A DNA stretch of 64,000 nt from Fasciola hepatica. Lineage: Eukaryota; Platyhelminthes; Trematoda; Plagiorchiida; Fasciolidae. How positions within the stretch are numbered: the stretch's first letter is position 1; every line of letters starts with the position of its first letter. The stretch covers positions 8,382,501 through 8,446,500 of the forward strand of contig CANUEZ040000113.1 in NCBI GenBank assembly GCA_948099385.1, in the 5' to 3' direction. Shown in pieces: positions 62,125 to 64,000 of this stretch. The translations under genes and the position numbers were made by a program. Under the pieces are notes generated by a model. It saw only the letters and a list, made by a program, of their open reading frames with translations. It had not been told where the DNA came from and did no database searches.

Positions 62125-64000
62125 AGCGGCTGTCAGACCTATGTTCCGGTTCTGCCTAGCCATTTGGATTTGTTAGGCAATTAAAACTATAGTCGACTGA
62201 AATGGCCCGCTAGCCGCAGGTTGCTTTTGCTTGTCCTCGCACTGTTTCTAAGACACAGAGTGCCCGATGAACTCCCTTGATCAAGCCACTATTTGAGGTC
62301 TGCATATTTCCTTTCTACTTGCTTTGACCTCACTGTCATAGTATCCCATGATAAACGTCGGCAAGTTGCGGTTTTCTTTCTGCTGGTATGCGAGTCACTC
62401 CTATACTAGTCGGTACACCGGACGTACTCAGCTCCCATGTTGCTTTCCATTTAATAGCTCCGGCATGTTTCAGTGACTCAGTCGCTCACTCTGTCAGGGA
62501 TTGCTGTGGTTTTAGTTTTTTTGCGTAATTTCCATTCGACTGAAGTCCCTTCCAGTAAACATTGTTCACAGCCAACAGAACACAATTACATAAAGAATGA
62601 GCCTATGTATAACCACAATCTTTAGTGATGCATAATTACTTGTTGCTTGATTTCTCAAACCTCAATTATGTAAATCCCGTATCAGGAGGTTTGCCGGGGC
62701 GAGGTCTTTGAACGCTTGTAGTGCTTATAACTAGCAAATGTTCTACCTTTCCTGACTCGCTGAGGAATTCCCTTTTCTTTTACCCAAACCCTAAGCTTGA
62801 TTTATTTATAAGGCAAAGCTATATCTGGCAACAGTTTCTGTAATCCGAATATAGACCACAGAAGTACCTGCCATTGATAACTTACTTTTCAAGATGCTTT
62901 GGTTTCATAATGCAACAGGTGATTGCAAATAAATCAATACATGAATAACATTATAAATTTGGCTAAATTCAGAGTCTCATAATGAAACATCTGAATCTTT
63001 TCTTGAGATACTATCCTTAGTATACCCAGTAACAGCGCAGCAAGTCCCAAGCACCACAGTAACTCTTACCACAACTCGTCGCCGTGAGCAGAGTAACGCA
63101 CCATGACCGTATAGCACTTACCGTTGAGAGAACATGCAACTAAAATATTCTCCTATTTTCCGGTACCTTCACATCTGATCTCCGTGAGTTGAAATGATAT
63201 TCTTACAAAGTTTAGAGAGCAATATTTTTGGGGTTGTGTTTGAGGTTCTAGTGGTACGTGGATCACGTAGAATCTATTCTCACTAGTACCCTACCCACTC
63301 CGATACACGCATTTGAAGTTCTACGCAGAAGGTCACGATTGCAGACTCACGTAATAAGTGGTTAGCACCAAAGCTTAGTGGAATTTGTATATTGCACAGG
63401 GGTGTAAGCAAAATGTACGTTTATGATGGTTTCTTTTCAAAACCTGCGTGTAAAATAACGACAAAGTCAGTTTCCCAATTGTACTTTATAACTATGGTTA
63501 AAGAGTCGGTGGATTAATGAGCCGTTTGTCAAGAACTGGAATAGTTCAAACGTACGTGCGTGATTCCCCTGAGTATTTGGGTGAAGAAGCTTGATTCTTC
63601 GGGAAAAACTGGTTTGTAAAATGATGGAAGTACGCTGGCTGAGTCGTTTTATTTCACAAAGGCTGTTCAACTCAGCTGAAGCAGCATATACTTTGGTGTT
63701 CAGGGTTTGAAGTATTGTTCAGTCCCACAGTAGAGATAGAATGATAATGGGCGCAAGAAAAGAAGTTCGTTTCTGATCCCTGTTTCTTTGGACGAATAAA
63801 ACACTAGGGATTCTGACATCGAGGGTTTATTGCCCAAATATTGTTGACTACTCTAACAACAAGCAATATTCAGGCACGTAAGAATACTATTTTGCATAAA
63901 ACAGAATTGTCGGGGATAGTAAGTTCGCCTGGCTGTCCATCGCTCACTTTTGAATTTAGCCTACGCGAGGTTTGTCGTCGACAATAGTTGGACTATTCAG
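62125..64000. other. Non-coding stretch, nothing recognised
   Basis: The only listed frame here (63467-63670, -, 67 codons) has no splice support. Homopolymer and repeat content is ordinary. Confidence 0.5.

Overview
This is eukaryotic nuclear DNA, AT-rich, with no bacterial features: no operons, Shine-Dalgarno sites or long continuous ORFs. The best guess is a parasitic flatworm, probably a digenean trematode. Three observations point that way. Remnants of Penelope-like elements (PLEs) occur at three loci. tRNA-derived SINE-like units are scattered through the window. Where exon chains can be assembled, many introns are only 29-49 bp, a length class well known in flukes. The species cannot be named from the sequence, and a diphyllobothriid tapeworm is not excluded.

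The confident content is repetitive. PLE remnants lie at 14.67-15.43 kb (+, reverse-transcriptase end plus GIY-YIG domain), 30.50-31.10 kb (GIY-YIG half-domain between two long inverted arms) and 52.8-54.8 kb (three blocks in conflicting orientations). A very large (CTAT)n array occupies 25.85-26.52 kb, and two (TA)n tracts lie at 20.96 and 25.51 kb. SINE-like units with A/B boxes are at 32.6, 43.9, 52.4 and 54.9 kb.

The less certain content is split coding sequence. Open frames were joined by hand across AG...GT sites with matching codon phase. The best models are: a + gene at 58.93-60.14 kb (six exons, 339 codons, C-terminus complete); a + gene around 26.66-27.87 kb (four exons, perhaps a fifth at 25.28 kb); a short + gene at 8.68-9.34 kb (five exons, ATG to stop); a small - gene at 60.18-60.67 kb whose stop faces that of the 58.9 kb gene 36 nt away; and C-terminal exons at 61.41-61.71 kb (+) and 9.54-9.87 kb (-). 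Isolated phase-compatible exons occur at 3.5-4.5, 20.2-20.5, 21.8, 35.9-36.4, 41.7, 51.9 and 55.8-56.4 kb. No product could be recognised for any of them. In at least one place (10.25-10.75 kb) all visible frames look equally protein-like, so a coding look alone is weak evidence and confidences are kept modest.

The rest reads as intron or intergenic DNA. The layout is typical of a fluke chromosome: small, finely split genes, sometimes tail to tail, separated by kilobases of decayed retroelements and simple repeats. No functional pathway links the genes that can be seen.
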